A DNA stretch of 64,000 nucleotides from Carettochelys insculpta (GCF_033958435.1 NC_134147.1:43456001-43520000); one strand, 5' to 3'; positions 11,531-23,515 are shown, counted from the first letter of the stretch. The notes: generated from the letters alone by a model not told the origin. Translations and numbers: made by a program.

Positions 11531-12290
11531 TGTGACAGAGTCTGGCCAGAGGACTACAGGAAAGTAGCAGAAGGGTTATCCCCAAATTAAACAGGCCCCT
11601 GTTCCCAGGGTAAACTAACAGAGGCAAATCCAAAATGAGCAGGAGCTTGCAGACTCAACCAGGCCAATCAAGCCTATTAAAGCAGCTGAAGCCTGTTAAG
11701 ATGTTTCCAGAGTCCAGTGAGTCAGATTAATCAGAACATCTGGGGACAATTAAGAACCAGTTGAGACTGGTTAAAAAGGAAAGGGCTCATCTCCTGTTAG
11801 CTCGGTGTGTGCAAGGAGATGAGGAGAGAAGGTGCTATGAAAGATCTGGGAGGAGCATGTGCAAGAAAGAAGTACCAGAAAGAAGAACCTACAGTAAGGA
11901 GGTGCTGGGGTGGGTTTTGGGGAAGTGGCTCTGGGAATCATAGCTGTTACACATGTATTGGAGACATTTGTTGACAGCTGCTTTAATAGGGTCCCTGGGC
12001 TGGAGCCCAGAGAAGAGGATGGGCCCAGGCTTCACTCACTGCCCTCTTCCCAATTAGTTGCAGAAAAAGGATTGGTTTCAGTAAAAGGGTTTTTCCTGAT
12101 CTATACCACTTGGAGGAGCCACAGAGACTGTGGAATTTGGTTTTCTTTCTTTTCCCCATGCTGGCCAATGATGAGAGTAACCCAACAAACAGCTAACTGG
12201 TGCCTAAACTCAGGTCCACTGTGAGCTTCTGAAGCAAGCAACCTGCCTAAAAGCATAGGATCCACTGAGGCTGAGGAGGTCTTTGTCACC
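11531..12290 (+). mobile_element. LTR-like repeat (TGTGAC...GTCAC)
   Basis: The block starts TGTGACAGAGTCTGGCCAGA and ends CTTTGTCACC, with near-inverted termini, and its internal order (GGGCTGGAGCCC, GATGGGCCCAGG) fits a turtle LTR repeat that I recognise. No matching 5 bp flanks were found, so this may be a decayed solo LTR. Confidence 0.45.
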
Positions 12291-13829
12291 CAGAGTTAAA
12301 AATGCAGGAATCCCATGCTAGTAATCCTGTGCATAGTCCATGCTGCTGGAATTAGCTGCAACAGCCCAGTGGCTCCTACACAGAAGCTTGCAGAAATCCT
12401 AGTAACATCAGCAGCATCCAGAGGCTTCACAACCACTAATAACAATTGTACAGAGGGATTGGGGAACTCTAAATAATTGTTGGGATTTAGGGAGAACCAT
12501 TGAGAGAACTTCTCACCCAGTGACTGGTTTATGTTTCTAACATCATCTCTGCCAATATTGCTAAGGATTCACTGACATATAATGAGTGCAAGTCCATATT
12601 AGCCACGCCTATCTCAAAACTCAGGTTGTCCTGAAGGTGCAGCCTCTGGGGACCCCAACAATCAACTGTAACAAGTAAAAGCCATTCCCTGAAATCACGT
12701 GATGGGCTATTTATCCCCTGTCTCAATCAGGATCCACATTTACCTCTTTGGTGAGCTGTTACTCTGAGTACCACTTAACTAAACCAGCTAGTTGAAACAA
12801 CTAGCACAAGATTGTTGCTGCAACCCAAGTTTTTAAAGCAAGCATGCATTGCTTGTGAGTGTCTACCATTCCTGCAGCTTCTGATTGCTATTAGGATATA
12901 CAGCTGACATGACAGAAAACTCTTTGATTTAGCCCTGCTGGACCTGTAGCCATAGATTTACTTGCCATGGATTATAAGTATAATATATGTGTGTGCTTTA
13001 CAAAAGCGAATGTTATCAGTATCTCTCTTTGTGTAATTCTGCATCACTTATTTGCTTTGATCTCATGCTCCCACATTTAGCATAAAACATAAATCAGCTG
13101 GGCAAATTAATGATGCTGAGAGTGCACTAATGTTTCCAAGCCTTTAAATGTCTCTTTTAAATAGGTAGTCTATGAGTAGCATCATGGCCAGCCATGTGAA
13201 ATGCTCATTTAAGTCCTCTAATGAAATGGTGGTGGAGCTCATTGTTTATTTATGTGATGGCAGGAGTCTGCCTTTAAATTCTAACTTTGTCTCCAGCCAG
13301 CCATTCATTGTAGGCCAGTGGCTGTAATGACTGGCAAAGAAATTTGCTCTGTTTCAGACAGAGCTATTAAAAGAAAATTATTCTAAAGTAATTATTTTCT
13401 CCTGATGGGGTGACTAAATTACTTTGTATTATGAGAAAGGAAATTGCAAATGTTCCCAGCTCTTCTTTTGATTGGAACTATTGTTTTAATGCAACTCATG
13501 TAAAATGTACACCTATTTTGGAAACTTCTTTTAAAATGCGAGGATAAATGACGACAAAACTAAAGAGAAAAATGCACTGGCATGGCTGCATTGAAATGGG
13601 AAGCTAATGATTTCCTCCTCTGCCCATGCACACAAGTCTTCTGAGAAACAAGAAGCAGAAGGACATAGATAGGATTAAAAGCCACTCCAAAAATCTGGAG
13701 CTACTGAGCTCTAGAATGCATCAGACAGGACAATTTTGTCATGAAGAAAAATGATTCGTACAGTCCCGCATTGGTAAAGACTCCCTGCAGAAGTCCTCCA
13801 CAAGGTTTCAATCCATGATCAAAGCACAG
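12291..13829. other. Non-coding stretch; AT-rich, repeat-poor core 12.9-13.7 kb
   Basis: No gene is supported. From about 12950 to 13690 the DNA is AT-rich, free of repeat signatures and has homeodomain-like cores (TAATGA, TAATTA, TTAAAT). It is a candidate for a conserved non-coding element. Confidence 0.4.
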
Positions 13830-14150
13830 GCCTCTCCCACTTGAGCAGTGGGACCCATAGTCTCTATGGACCCTAGGGCGAGCTGGGGGTAGGGGGGAGC
13901 CAGCTCTGAACACTTGGAAAAGGCATGGCCTTGGGCAAAAGAATTGGGCAGTGCTTAGCACTGCCTGGTCTGTGGTATGCCCTCCCTCCCCACAGCCCTC
14001 AGAGCTGCATGGAGCACCTAGCTGAAATTCAAAGAGGCCTAGAGCTCCAGCCACCACCATTGCTGCAGCAGCAGCAGTAGCAGCTGGGACCCTCAGAACC
14101 CTTTGAATCACTGGACCCTGGAGCAACTGCATCCTTCCCCCTCCCCTGTT
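13830..14150 (+). repeat. GC-rich dispersed repeat, copy 2
   Basis: It shares block order with 33.9-34.3 kb: a GGGG-TA-GGGGG block, then AGAGCTGCATGGAGCACC, ATTCAAAGAGGCCTAGAGCT, and an alanine-type GCAGCAGCAGCAGTAGCAGC run. The long open frame across it on the minus strand comes from that trinucleotide run. Confidence 0.5.
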
Positions 14151-15018
14151 CTCAGGCCTGCACTTGAGCTAGAGGAATACGAACACATGCTGGTAGCAGT
14201 AGTTGGCTATCTTCCCTGAAGATTAGTCCCTAGGAGGGATGTCACACACCCAACACATGATTTAACTCTCTCACAGTGGCAAAAATTCTTCCTGTCACTA
14301 AAGAGAAGCCAAGAGCTCCATGAAGAGCAAACCAGCTGATCTCACCCCCAAAGGGATTTTTAGGTGCAAAAAATTCTCCCCCGGGACTCTACTGCACAAG
14401 AGGGCTCAGATCTCTCGTGCTGGTTTGGGCTCATCTAGGATTCTTTCTGATGCACTACCCACCTGCCGTGGCTCAGACCATCTAGAAACAGCCTTGTTAA
14501 AGGGCTATGTAATGCAGGAAAAGACTGGCGGGTTCTCCCTCTGCTAAGTTGGGTCTGGGGTGCCAACAGGCATGAGAACTTGCAGAAGTGACTGAATACC
14601 TAGGCACCGCTGCTGAACCACAAGCTGTATTCATCTAGCCCAGCTTCCCCTCAAATGCATTTCCATTTCAAGCACCATGAAGCTGGTGAGAAAATATTAA
14701 ATAGGAAAAATGCCATCCAGTGGCTCTTGGGTTTCAGGGGCTATTGCTCCAATAGTGACTTCCTGCAGAATGTAATTGTATCGGGTGTTCCAAATCCTTC
14801 TCAATTTTTTTTTTTTTTTTTTAACAACCACCTTGAGTTTCACTGGTACGCTACCACCTGAGAAGTAATGTTGTTGCTAGGTCAGTAGTGAGGGCCCACT
14901 TCAACCCATCTGTGTTGTTGTTCCTTGATGCAGAGAGCAGGTTGGCACCACTGCCTGTGACAGAGAATTTGTCAGTCTGCAAGCTGGAGTAAGCCACGCT
15001 TCAAAATTCTTCCTGTTA
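14151..15018. other. Non-coding stretch with poly-T tract
   Basis: Nothing recognised except a T tract near 14805-14822. Confidence 0.35.
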
Positions 15019-15019
15019 C

Positions 15020-15188
15020 ATTTCATAGAGCTGGAAGGGACCTTGAGTCCAATCCCCTTAGCAGGGCCAAGCACCATTCCTTTTCCTCTCTCAGTTGATT
15101 TGCCTCAGAGCCTTAAACGGTCCCCTCCAGGGCTAAGCTCACAACCCAGGGTTTAACAGGCTAATGCTCAAGCCACTGAGCTATCCCT
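15020..15188 (-). mobile_element. Cry-type tRNA-derived SINE, antisense
   Basis: On the minus strand it starts GGGATAGCTCAGTGGCTTGA, a tRNA-like A-box region, followed by a B-box-like region (GGGTTGTGAGC), and ends in the CR1-like tail GACTCAAGGTCCCTTCCAGC. This is the layout of the tRNA-Lys-derived Cry SINE described from hidden-necked turtles. Confidence 0.8.
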
Positions 15189-15544
15189 TGTCTGGCTGTA
15201 GCGTAGAGTCTCTTGCCCCACCTTTAACATTCCCTCTGCTGAATGTTTCCTGATGACCACTATTATGAAGCGAGGCAGGGAAGGTGTGGGAGATCAGAAA
15301 ACTGAGCAATGGGCCCCAGCGGACCAATAAGTCCCCAAAGCTGTGGTGATGTACCTTGGAAAACAATGGTGCTACTTCCTCTTCCTCTTGTCTATCTCTT
15401 CCAAAATCTTTTCTTTTGTGCACTCAGAATTTGGGCCTTAACTTTCAATTCCTCCCCTCGCAACCTCCCTGCAACCTGTAGCTGGGAGTCAGAGTGAGAA
15501 AGCAAGTCTCAGTCTATACCAGCAAATGGGAGTGTTGCTGAAAA
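15189..15544. other. Non-coding stretch, nothing recognised
   Basis: No gene or clear repeat is supported. Confidence 0.3.
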
Positions 15545-15975
15545 TTGCACTGGCTGGAAAGAAACAAGGAATTGTTGTTTACTCCTTCTCACAACACAAG
15601 AACGAGGGGTCACCAAATGAAACCAGCAGGTTTAAAACAAACAATAGGAAATATTTTTTTCACACAATGCACAGTTAACCTGTGGGACTCCTTGCCGGAG
15701 AATGGTTTGAAGACCAAGACTATAGCAGAGTTTAAAAAAGAACTAGATCAATTCATGGGGGATAGGTCCATCACTGGCTATTAGCCAGGATGGGCATGGA
15801 GGGTGTTCCTAGCCTCTGTTTGCAAGTAGCTGGGTATGGGAGACAGGGAACTGATCACTTGATGGTGACCTGTTCTGTTCATTCCCTCTGGGGCACCTGG
15901 CATTGGCCACTGTCGGAAGACACGATACTAGGCTTGATGGACCTATGGTCTGACCCAGTATGACTGTTCTTATGT
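15545..15975 (+). mobile_element. CR1/L3-like LINE 3' end, sense
   Basis: The frame at 15545-15784 reads a LINE RT C-terminus (VNLWDSLPENG, then FKKELDQFMGDRSITGY and a stop). The 3' UTR follows with CCTGTTCTGTTCATTCCCTC, GACCTATGGTCTGACCCAGT and the terminal GTTCTTATGTT. 5' truncated; no target duplication resolved. Confidence 0.85.
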
Positions 15976-18900
15976 TAAACAGGAAATGAAAATCTAAGGG
16001 CCACATTCTCCAATGGCACAATTACCTTGGCTACAGAAGGGTCTCCCCAGCTGGGAACTGAACTGCAAGTGGCTTTCAACAAGATCCCTTGCTACAAGTT
16101 GGTCTCAGTAAAGGTAGAACCAGTCATTGGACCACACAAAACCATAGCAGAGGAAAGTCCTGGGGAGTTATTCATCAGGCTTGAATGTCATGTGAGCCTC
16201 CAGTTCTGTCCTTGTCTGAGCACATTGTTCAGGGAGCAGGAAAGAAGAGTTTGTGGGGAAAAGTTAGGGGAGACTGAAGTCAAGTGTGGAGGGAAGGTAT
16301 GGCTGAGGGAATGGAGGGCTGCAACAGTAACTTCCTGGGAGGCTCCAATATCGTAAATTGGGCCTTGACAAATCATTTGTGGCATTGACGACAAAGGCAG
16401 ACTGTTCATTGGTCCACTGACTAAAGACCTGGAGGCCCAATCCTGCAAGGTGCTGATTGCTCACAGCTGCCATTGTGGTCAGTCCTGAAAACGCCAGTTT
16501 GGAAATCTTGGCCCAATAATCACTATCTCCATAGGGGTTCTTCCTCTTTGCCTTCTGGCTTCTCACCTTGCATGGGTATTCGCCTCACCTTCTCAAGCTT
16601 TCTTCCCCAATCACAAGTGGTAGAACCATTTTTTTAACCTTTTTAAAACAAAAGCTGAGCTAGCCCCCCATTTATGACTCCAGGAGCTTCAGCTTTACAG
16701 AAAAACACAAAGATTGGCCAAAAGTTTGGGTCACTCTGCTGTAAGGACCAGAGTTCCTACAGTAACCCCTTGGAAACACGTTCCTTCTACAATAAGGCAG
16801 TGATTCTGTGGCAGGTATTCATAGTAAAAGTCAGGGAGAAGTCACAAGCGATGAACTAAAATTCAATGAACACTGCAACCTGTCGCTGGGCGGAGACAAA
16901 CAGAGAACTGCGGTGGCTTGCCGCTGTTCCAGCCCTCCTCTGCTCATGGGGCAGCAGCTGGCCACAGCTGCTCCAGTGGCATGTGGGCGACCCCCACCCA
17001 GCTGCTGCTCTAGCAGGCCTGGGACTGGTGCTTTGACAGTGAGATGCCAGTAAGCTGCATGGCCATCCCAGGCTGTTCAGCAGCCAGCTGTTCAGGTGGC
17101 CCCTGCTCCAGCAGCCCCAAGGCTGACTACCAGCCAGCTGTTTGAATGGCTGCTGCTCAGCAGCAGGGGCTGGCAGAGAGTCAGTTGCTCCAAGGGCCCC
17201 CGGGCTGACCACTGGCCTGTTGTTCTGGCAGCCCAGAGGCTTGCAGCTGCTCCCGCTCTGCTCCAGAAGAAGTCATGGAACCTGTGACCTCCATGACAGA
17301 ATCATATCTTTACCCCTAATTAAGAGAATAAGAGTGGTCTGATTCCATGTCAGTCCTGCTTCTGATTCGACACAAACTGCAAACAAATCAGCTTCTGTAG
17401 CCACTTCCTGTTGCATGGGAATAACTGGATACAATGTGCTGATTCTCAGGTACTTTCTTCTTTTGCTGAAATAAAAATGGGGCAGGCGGTGGCTTCAAGA
17501 CAGCTTCATGCTCCCTGTATTCTGGGACCGGGCACCAGGGGTAATCTAGAGCAGTATCAGGGCTGCTCTGATTTCCATTCCGTTTCCCTACAGGCACGGG
17601 AAAGCAGAAGATAGCTGTAGCGCAGTGTGTGCTAGGCACGCAATGCTTCTCCTGATCTGCGCAGGCCAGCATAGAACCTCTTCACCTTCCTGGCAGCTAC
17701 CATGGTGAAGAGAACAGACAGGGAGCCATTAGCACGAACCTTGAGGGCGTAGTAGCGTTTGTAAGTAATTACTGCATGTGGTGTTATTAATAATATTTAT
17801 TAAGTGCTGATAATATTATATTTCAAGTGGGTGAAATGCATACCACAAAGCACCGTGGGAATAAACTAGTCTTTTAAATTCACTCATTTAATCTTCAATT
17901 TTATAGCCACATCCCAGTGTTATAGTTTTAATCAGGCTTTGGTCTCTTCATGGCTTAAAATTACATACAGCAGCTAATGATTTTAATTTAAAGTATGCTG
18001 TATTTAAAGGATAACAACAACATTTTTGCCTAGTCCAGGCAAAATGTGAACTTTCTACTGTAAAGCAATTAATCATTGTCTTCTGCAGGAATGGAACTGA
18101 ATTAAGGCAGGGAGTTCTTTCTGTTATTTATAATAGTTGTGTAGAAACAGCATGCCAAAGGTTACCAAGCCAGGATTTCTTGTTTAAACGGGAACCGATG
18201 GGACTAAATTACTTTAGACAACTGGGTTTTCTCCCTATTTTGAGGGAAGTCAGCAAAAGTCACTTTCAAAAGTGAGCTGCAACCACAGAAAAACACGTCA
18301 ATAGAATTTGGTATTCCTTGCTCCCCTTAATTTGCATCAGATTAGCCTGGAGGCAGGAGGGGGGCGGTGTAAGAAAATCAATCCCAAACCAGACTTTCTG
18401 TTGCATTTTTCTCAGCCTGGATTTTTTTATAACTAATCAAGTCAGATTTTGATTGCTCACCTTGATTTCAAGCTCGCTGGAATGGGAACTGGTTTTTGCA
18501 GCTTGTTTGTATAGTGGCCAGCCCAGGGGATTTTTTCTAGACTAGCACTTGTGGTCCTGTTTTAGCTCAAATTGTTTTCCAGACACGCCCCCACAGTGTT
18601 TCTTCCAGGATACAGGTCAGCAACAAACATGTATCCTGGAACAAAAAACACGGAGTGCCCAGACTGGCACTTACAATGACACGTGTCAACTTCAAATAAC
18701 TGGCAATCAGTAAACTGAAGTGAAAACAGGACCACCAACTCTAGTCTACACAGAACTACATTGGTTGAAAGCCTCCTAGTCTGAAGAAAATTGATAATGA
18801 ACAGCTAAAACTTTCCTGACTTCCATGTCTCTCTCAAAGTGACCTCAGTGGAAATCTTGCCCACATGCAGCTGCTGGATTGAGCTGCTTGGTACTAGCTA

Positions 18901-19453
18901 GCATTATTTTGGTCCTTTGTCTTCATTTCTAGATTATTACTTGGCTGTAGAGATGAGCTGTCATAATAGAATACAATAGGAATGAGTGCATATGCACATT
19001 AATAAGATACCATTACTCTTCATATACACATAACAAAGCTTTTCAGAATCTGTGGCAGTGGTGTATATCAGATACATTATTCTGGGTAATTTGATGAAGA
19101 CCCACAACTCCTGAACATACTGAGCTAGCTGTACCCTGTTGCTATATGAGTGTGCAAGAAGTAAAGTGTGCAAGGATTGAGCACAATCATAGTCCTTGTA
19201 CTAGCAGGGCTTAGAGAGATGCCTAAACAAAAGATGATACTGTCCTTGCAGGAGGTGCTTGAAATTGCAATGCAATGTAAAGGTTTGATAACAAGTGAAT
19301 ATGGCCTAAGACGACTAGGATATCTTGAAGTAGATCTGTGGGGTGTCCCCCAACCCTTGGAGCAGAGGTATCCGGTTCAAAGCTAAACCCATTGGTAAAT
19401 ATGGGACTTACTGCTTCTCCATTGACCATACAAGGGGAATGCATTTATACAGT
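15976..19453. other. Repeat-poor non-coding stretch
   Basis: No gene is supported. The part near 16930-17280 is GC-rich with CAGCTG-rich short repeats. The part near 17730-18300 is AT-rich with many TAAT/ATTA cores and no repeat signature, a candidate conserved non-coding element. Confidence 0.4.
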
Positions 19454-19594
19454 AGGATCTCAACATTCATAAACCTAAGGTTGCCAAATTCAATTATTCA
19501 CAGAGCACCAGCAGCCAGGGTCTACCATATTTGCGAAATTCAACATTCCTGAGGGTTCTCAACACAGAACCCTCGCAAACGTTGAGACTCTACA
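19454..19594. mobile_element. Small TIR element (Tigger-like ends)
   Basis: ACAGTAGGATCTCAAC at the left and the reverse complement of GTTGAGACTCTACA at the right are inverted ends of a short element with a GCGAAATTC/GCAAACG interior. Ends of the CAGTAGR-TCTC type suggest a Tc1/mariner-class (Tigger-like) MITE. Confidence 0.55.
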
Positions 19595-20716
19595 ACACAC
19601 ACTGAGGACATAGCGGGTGTAAACTACTACTAACTACCTTAGTACAAGACAGGTGGGAATTGGGGCCTTTAATCCAAGATACGCTATTTGTACAACTCAC
19701 ACTGGTAGGCATCCACTTTTCACTCTCTTGATTTGCCTTAGGTTCTGTTCCACATGTCATCTGAGCCTGAGCAGCTGTGGTATCTATTACCAGACAATCT
19801 TTTTATCCTTATCAAGTAGCAGTCGAAGCTTGGCTGTAATAGGTTGCCTCTACATTACAGTCAATAGAAATATAATAAAAGGCAGCAGGGGACAGGGCAG
19901 GTTTCTTAACTTAAAAAAACCCCCAAAAACCTCCAGAAAAGATGGGATTTTGTAGAGGTATGTACGGTGCACTGGCAGCAAACGAACCAATCTTAGTCTC
20001 ATGAAAGGACAATGTCACACCCACTTTTTAACAGTGCAACATTTGAAACTAATTTCTTAGCCACAATCTGAGTCAGAGCAGGTGCAGGGTTCCTTTCTGA
20101 AGTGATGTGCTACTTCAGGTTTAATGTTAAAGATGGACCAGCTCCTAAAAGTGTGCTATGAAGGACTTCTACCATTGACAAGGCAGTATGACCATGGCAG
20201 GAGCTGTCCCAGCACTCCAGGTTAATCACCTCCATGGGCGGAGTAGGTCACTGTGCTGGGAGTACAGATCTCAGAGCTGTAGCCTGGTTTACACTGATGC
20301 TTTACATTACTGTAACTTGCTGCAGTTGTTTTGGTTTTTTTTGAGGGGGGGGGGGGCATGATTTTTCACATTCCTGAGCCAAAAAGTTGCAGTGCAGTAA
20401 AGTGCCAGTGTAGATGTTCTGCCTCTGTTCTCTGCCCTCAGCTGATCCTGAAGGTAGGGTAGTAAGCTCCAGGAGCATAATCCCAGCACAGGAGATCTTC
20501 TAGTCATCTGGACCTGACTGATCTACATCCTGCCCTGCTACCAGCCTAAAGGGCATGGTCAAGGTTTCCCTTCTGATGTGTGGCACTTTCTCCTTTGGGC
20601 CATCGGCAGTCAGCAGAACTTAAAACAGTGTTTTGGTGACATCAAGAGTCAGTCCAAAAACAGAGTCCCTAGGGTGGGGGTGGAGGGAATATGCAAATGA
20701 CATGACAGAGACTGAG
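19595..20716. other. Non-coding stretch with G tract
   Basis: Nothing recognised except a T run followed by a long G run (about 20336-20357). Confidence 0.35.
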
Positions 20717-21073
20717 TGTCAAAGCTATTCCCCGCTCTGACACTCCAGGTGCAGAAGGTGGGAGCCCACAAGAGACCTTAAAAATACCTTGTCTCTTTAG
20801 ACTTCTGTTTAAAAGCTTCCCAAGGTCACAGAGTCCTTGACCCAGGGAGGAAGCTGCCACCACACAAGTGAGAAAACCCCTCTTTAAAACCCAGGCAGAC
20901 ACATCTGGGAAGTCTCCCTGTGGGGTAACCCCAAGATCTTAACCCTCCCGTAGGAGAGAGCTTGAGGAAGAAATTAAGCTGGAATCTGATAGCTGACCTT
21001 TCAGTCCTAGGCATGCATATTCACAGGCCCTTCCCTAGGACACAGAAATCAAATCATTACCTTAAAAATAAAG

Positions 21074-21271
21074 TATCAGAGAGGCAGCCACGTTAGTCTG
21101 TAGCTTCAAGAACAGCAAGAAGTCTTGTGGCACCTTATAGACTAACAGATATTTTGGAGCATAAGCTTTCCTGGGCAAAGACCTGCTCTGATGAAGCAGG
21201 TTTTTGCTCACGAAAGCTTATGCTCCAAAATATCTGTTAGTCTATAAGGTGCCACAAGACTTCTTGCTGTT
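21074..21271 (+). mobile_element. Fold-back PLE terminal repeat, nested in LTR copy A
   Basis: Flanked by CTTAAAAATAAAG at 21061-21073 and 21272-21284; the last three bases of the right arm overlap the duplication. A 34 bp head (TATCAGAGAGGCAGCCACG...) is followed by a left arm (21108-21170) that is a perfect 63 bp inverted copy of 21212-21274. The central loop carries a + strand hammerhead-like core. The arms are identical, so the copy is young. Confidence 0.88.
21188..21225 (+). ncRNA. Minimal hammerhead ribozyme-like motif, stem II damaged
   Basis: In order: CTGATGA (21188-21194), a 17 nt stem-II region, GAAA (21212-21215), a two-pair stem III (GC-TTAT-GC) and TC. The core and stem III match the minimal hammerhead reported from Penelope-like elements, but stem II keeps only about three of five pairs (one wobble). 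Self-cleavage is doubtful. Confidence 0.6.
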
Positions 21272-21339
21272 CTTAAAAATAAAGATTTATTAACAAAACA
21301 AAAGATTTGTGATAAAGCGTGCAGGTGTAGTACCCACAG

Positions 21340-21680
21340 GCACTGAAACCTCATCTGGGATAAGTGAAGCCTCTGCTCTACAGGCTCAGCTGAGCACTAT
21401 TTGGCCTGTAGCTCACATGGTAGAGTGCAGTGCTTTAGACCCTGTGCTTTTACAGGTTCTATTACAACTGGTGCATTGGCTGGGAAGAACTGCTGGAAGG
21501 TCTCAGAAGTTTGGGACATGCTCCCTCAGCCCAGGGAAGCATGTAGTACTGACACCTCATCTGGGGGGAGTGAAGTCTCCACTCCTTAGCTGAGAGCAAG
21601 CTGGCCCTTAGCTCATGTGGTAGCATACAGCATTTTAGCCCCTATGCTCATGGGTTCTATCCCTTGGGCCAGCAACCCAG
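21340..21680 (+). repeat. Tandem pair of tRNA-like SINE units, 206 bp period
   Basis: ACCTCATCTGGG recurs at 21348 and 21554. Each unit contains a Pol III A-box-like block (TAGCTCACATGG at about 21406; TTAGCTCATGTGG at about 21608) and a B-box-like block (GGTTCTATTAC; GGGTTCTATCCC). The duplicated unit lies inside LTR copy A and is absent from copy B. Confidence 0.6.
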
Positions 21681-22072
21681 GTTTGTTGGTATCACACCTG
21701 TTTGCTAGGTGTTACCAAGCAACTAAAAAAAAGGGGGGATGTCAGGTAGGTTAAAGCAGAGAGAATTACCTCCTAGAGGTTCAGTTTAAAAGTTACAGTG
21801 TACAGGGGGATACATCAGCCAGCCTGAAGTTACACACCAACCCCAAAATAAAAAATAACCTGCTTCAGTTTAAAAATTCCCCTATCTTTCCATTGTCTCA
21901 CCTGGCTGCTTGCAAACATACAACCAGCTCTCTCTGGGTTTAACTGTTTACAGGCATTCATTCAGGACACCGAGCCACACCATGAGCTCAACTGAGCTGT
22001 CAGTTTCATTTTTCTCTTTCTGGTGTGATCACAGGAGCCAGACTGAGCTGCAGCCATTGAAGATCTGGTCCT

Positions 22073-22735
22073 TAGAATCATAGACTCAAAGAATCACAGG
22101 GCTGGAAGGGACCTTGAGGGGTCATCGAGTCCAGCCCCCTGCTTCAAGCAGGATCAACCCCAACTAAATCATCCCAGCCAGGACTATGTCAAGCTGGGAC
22201 TTGAAAACCTCTAGGGTTGGAGATTCTACCACCTCGCTAGGTAACGCATTCCAGTGCTTCACCACAGGCCTGGTGAAGAAGTTTTTTTCCTAATATCCAA
22301 CCTACTCCTCTCCTTCTGTAACTTCAGACCATTGCTCCTTGTTCCACCGTCTGTCACCACTGAGAACAGTTTCTCTCCCTCCTCTTTAGAGCATCCCTTC
22401 AGGAAGTTGAAGGCTGCTAACAAATCACACCTCAGTCTTCTCTTCTGCAAACTAAATTAGCCCAAATCCCTCAGCCTCTCCTCTTAGGTCATGTGCTCCA
22501 GCTCCCTAATCATTTTGGTTGTCCTCTGCAGGACCTGCTCCAGCACATCCACATTCTTTCTCTACTGGGGGGGCCCAAAACTGGACGCAATACTCCAGAT
22601 GTGGCCTCCCCAGTGCCGAATAGATGGGAACAACAATTTCTCTAGAGCTGCTCGAAATGCTCCTCCTCATGCAGCCCAATACGCCGTTGGCCTGCTTGGC
22701 TCCAAAGGCATGCTGTTTACTCATATCCAGCCGTC
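22073..22735 (-). mobile_element. CR1 LINE 3' end, antisense
   Basis: On the minus strand the RT C-terminus is readable: FGAKQANGVLGCMRRSIS, RPHLEYCVQFWAPP and, further on, LFSVVTDGGTRSNGLKLQ, separated by indels. The 3' UTR ends in GACCCCTCAAGGTCCCTTCC and the repeated ATTCTATGA-like tail, here GATTCTTTGAGTC. 5' truncated near 22735, directly against a PLE fragment. Confidence 0.9.
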
Positions 22736-22736
22736 C

Positions 22737-22820
22737 CCATGAAGTAGGTCTTTGCCCACAAAAGCTTATGCTCCAAAATATCTGATAGTCTGTAAGGTGC
22801 AACAGGACTTTTTATTGTTT
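22737..22820 (+). mobile_element. PLE terminal-repeat fragment
   Basis: It begins inside the hammerhead box (ATGAAGTAGG...), keeps CCCACAAAAGCTTATGCTCC (GAAA mutated to AAAA) and runs on through ATAGTCTGTAAGGTGC to about 22820. The CTG of the first box is missing. Confidence 0.7.
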
Positions 22821-22859
22821 CTGGTTTACTGTGTTATCCTGTAACCCTTCTATTAATGC

Positions 22860-23515
22860 CAGGTGCCTGCCAGAAGGGTCAGGTTCAGCTCCTAGGGGGT
22901 TCCTGTCAAGGATACAACCAGCCGGCTCGAGCCCCGACCCAGTGGCCTGGGACTCTCACCCCACTTGCTGGGTGCCTGTAAGGCAGTTCTTCCTGCCCCC
23001 CCCCAGCTCGCAAGCACAGAGTCTAAGATGGAAACAGTTTATTTAATGAGAATAACCTGCCCCAAGTTTACGGTGACAGATGCAGTGTATCTAAGCAAAG
23101 GAGAGACAAACCCCTTGAACAAGATACCATCCCCAGACGCTAGAGAACCAAGTCTCTTGCTAGGGGCTGTTTGCCCTTTTCCCACACACAGTTACAGGGT
23201 GCACCTCTCGCGGTGCAGTCCCGGACCCAGAGCCCACAGATGCATCACCAGGGCGGTATTAGCTGTCCACTTGTCTGCAGCATCCCACTGACTGCCACCT
23301 GCTGCCCACTGGCTACTCCTTCTACCAGCCGGTCTGCCAGTCACGCCGCCTGCCTGTTGTCATCGTCCGCTGTATCTGCCTGGGATCACCCTGTGGTTTC
23401 ATCTCTGCACGGCCTCAGCAGCCACTTAATGATTTCAGCTCTTAATAGCTCCAGTGTGGAGTTTCATGAAAACCCTAGTACCCAGCTCTATCTTTCGACA
23501 GGTGGGGAGGGCTAG
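22860..23515. repeat. Possible LTR-like segment
   Basis: ACAGTTTATTTAATGAGAAT and the CAG-rich, CpG-poor sequence that follows resemble LTR-type turtle repeats in antisense (TTTATT as a reverse polyadenylation signal). No termini or target duplication were found. Weak call. Confidence 0.25.

Larger units (their letters stand above)
20717..21969 (-). mobile_element. LTR repeat, family TGTCA...TGACA, copy A
   Basis: It starts TGTCAAAGCTATTCCCCGCT and ends ATTCATTCAGGACA, with near-matching 5 bp flanks CTGAG (20712-20716) and CCGAG (21970-21974). Blocks such as CTTAAAAATACC, GACACATCTGGGAAG and GGGGTAACCCCAAG are shared with copies B (40.4 kb) and C (54.9 kb). It is interrupted by a PLE fold-back (21074-21271) and by a roughly 400 bp segment with a tRNA-like tandem duplication that copy B lacks. 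TTTATT on the + strand suggests a minus-strand polyadenylation signal. Confidence 0.75.

Noticed and set aside
21074..21271. Interpreting the fold-back units as DNA-transposon MITEs
   Set aside because: Target duplications of 12-13 bp, an asymmetric head on one side only, and a linear relative at 60.3 kb fit retroelement insertion, not cut-and-paste transposition.
21400..21670. Genuine tRNA genes at the A/B-box motifs
   Set aside because: The sequences do not fold into a full cloverleaf with proper acceptor stem and anticodon loop, and they are duplicated within a repeat.
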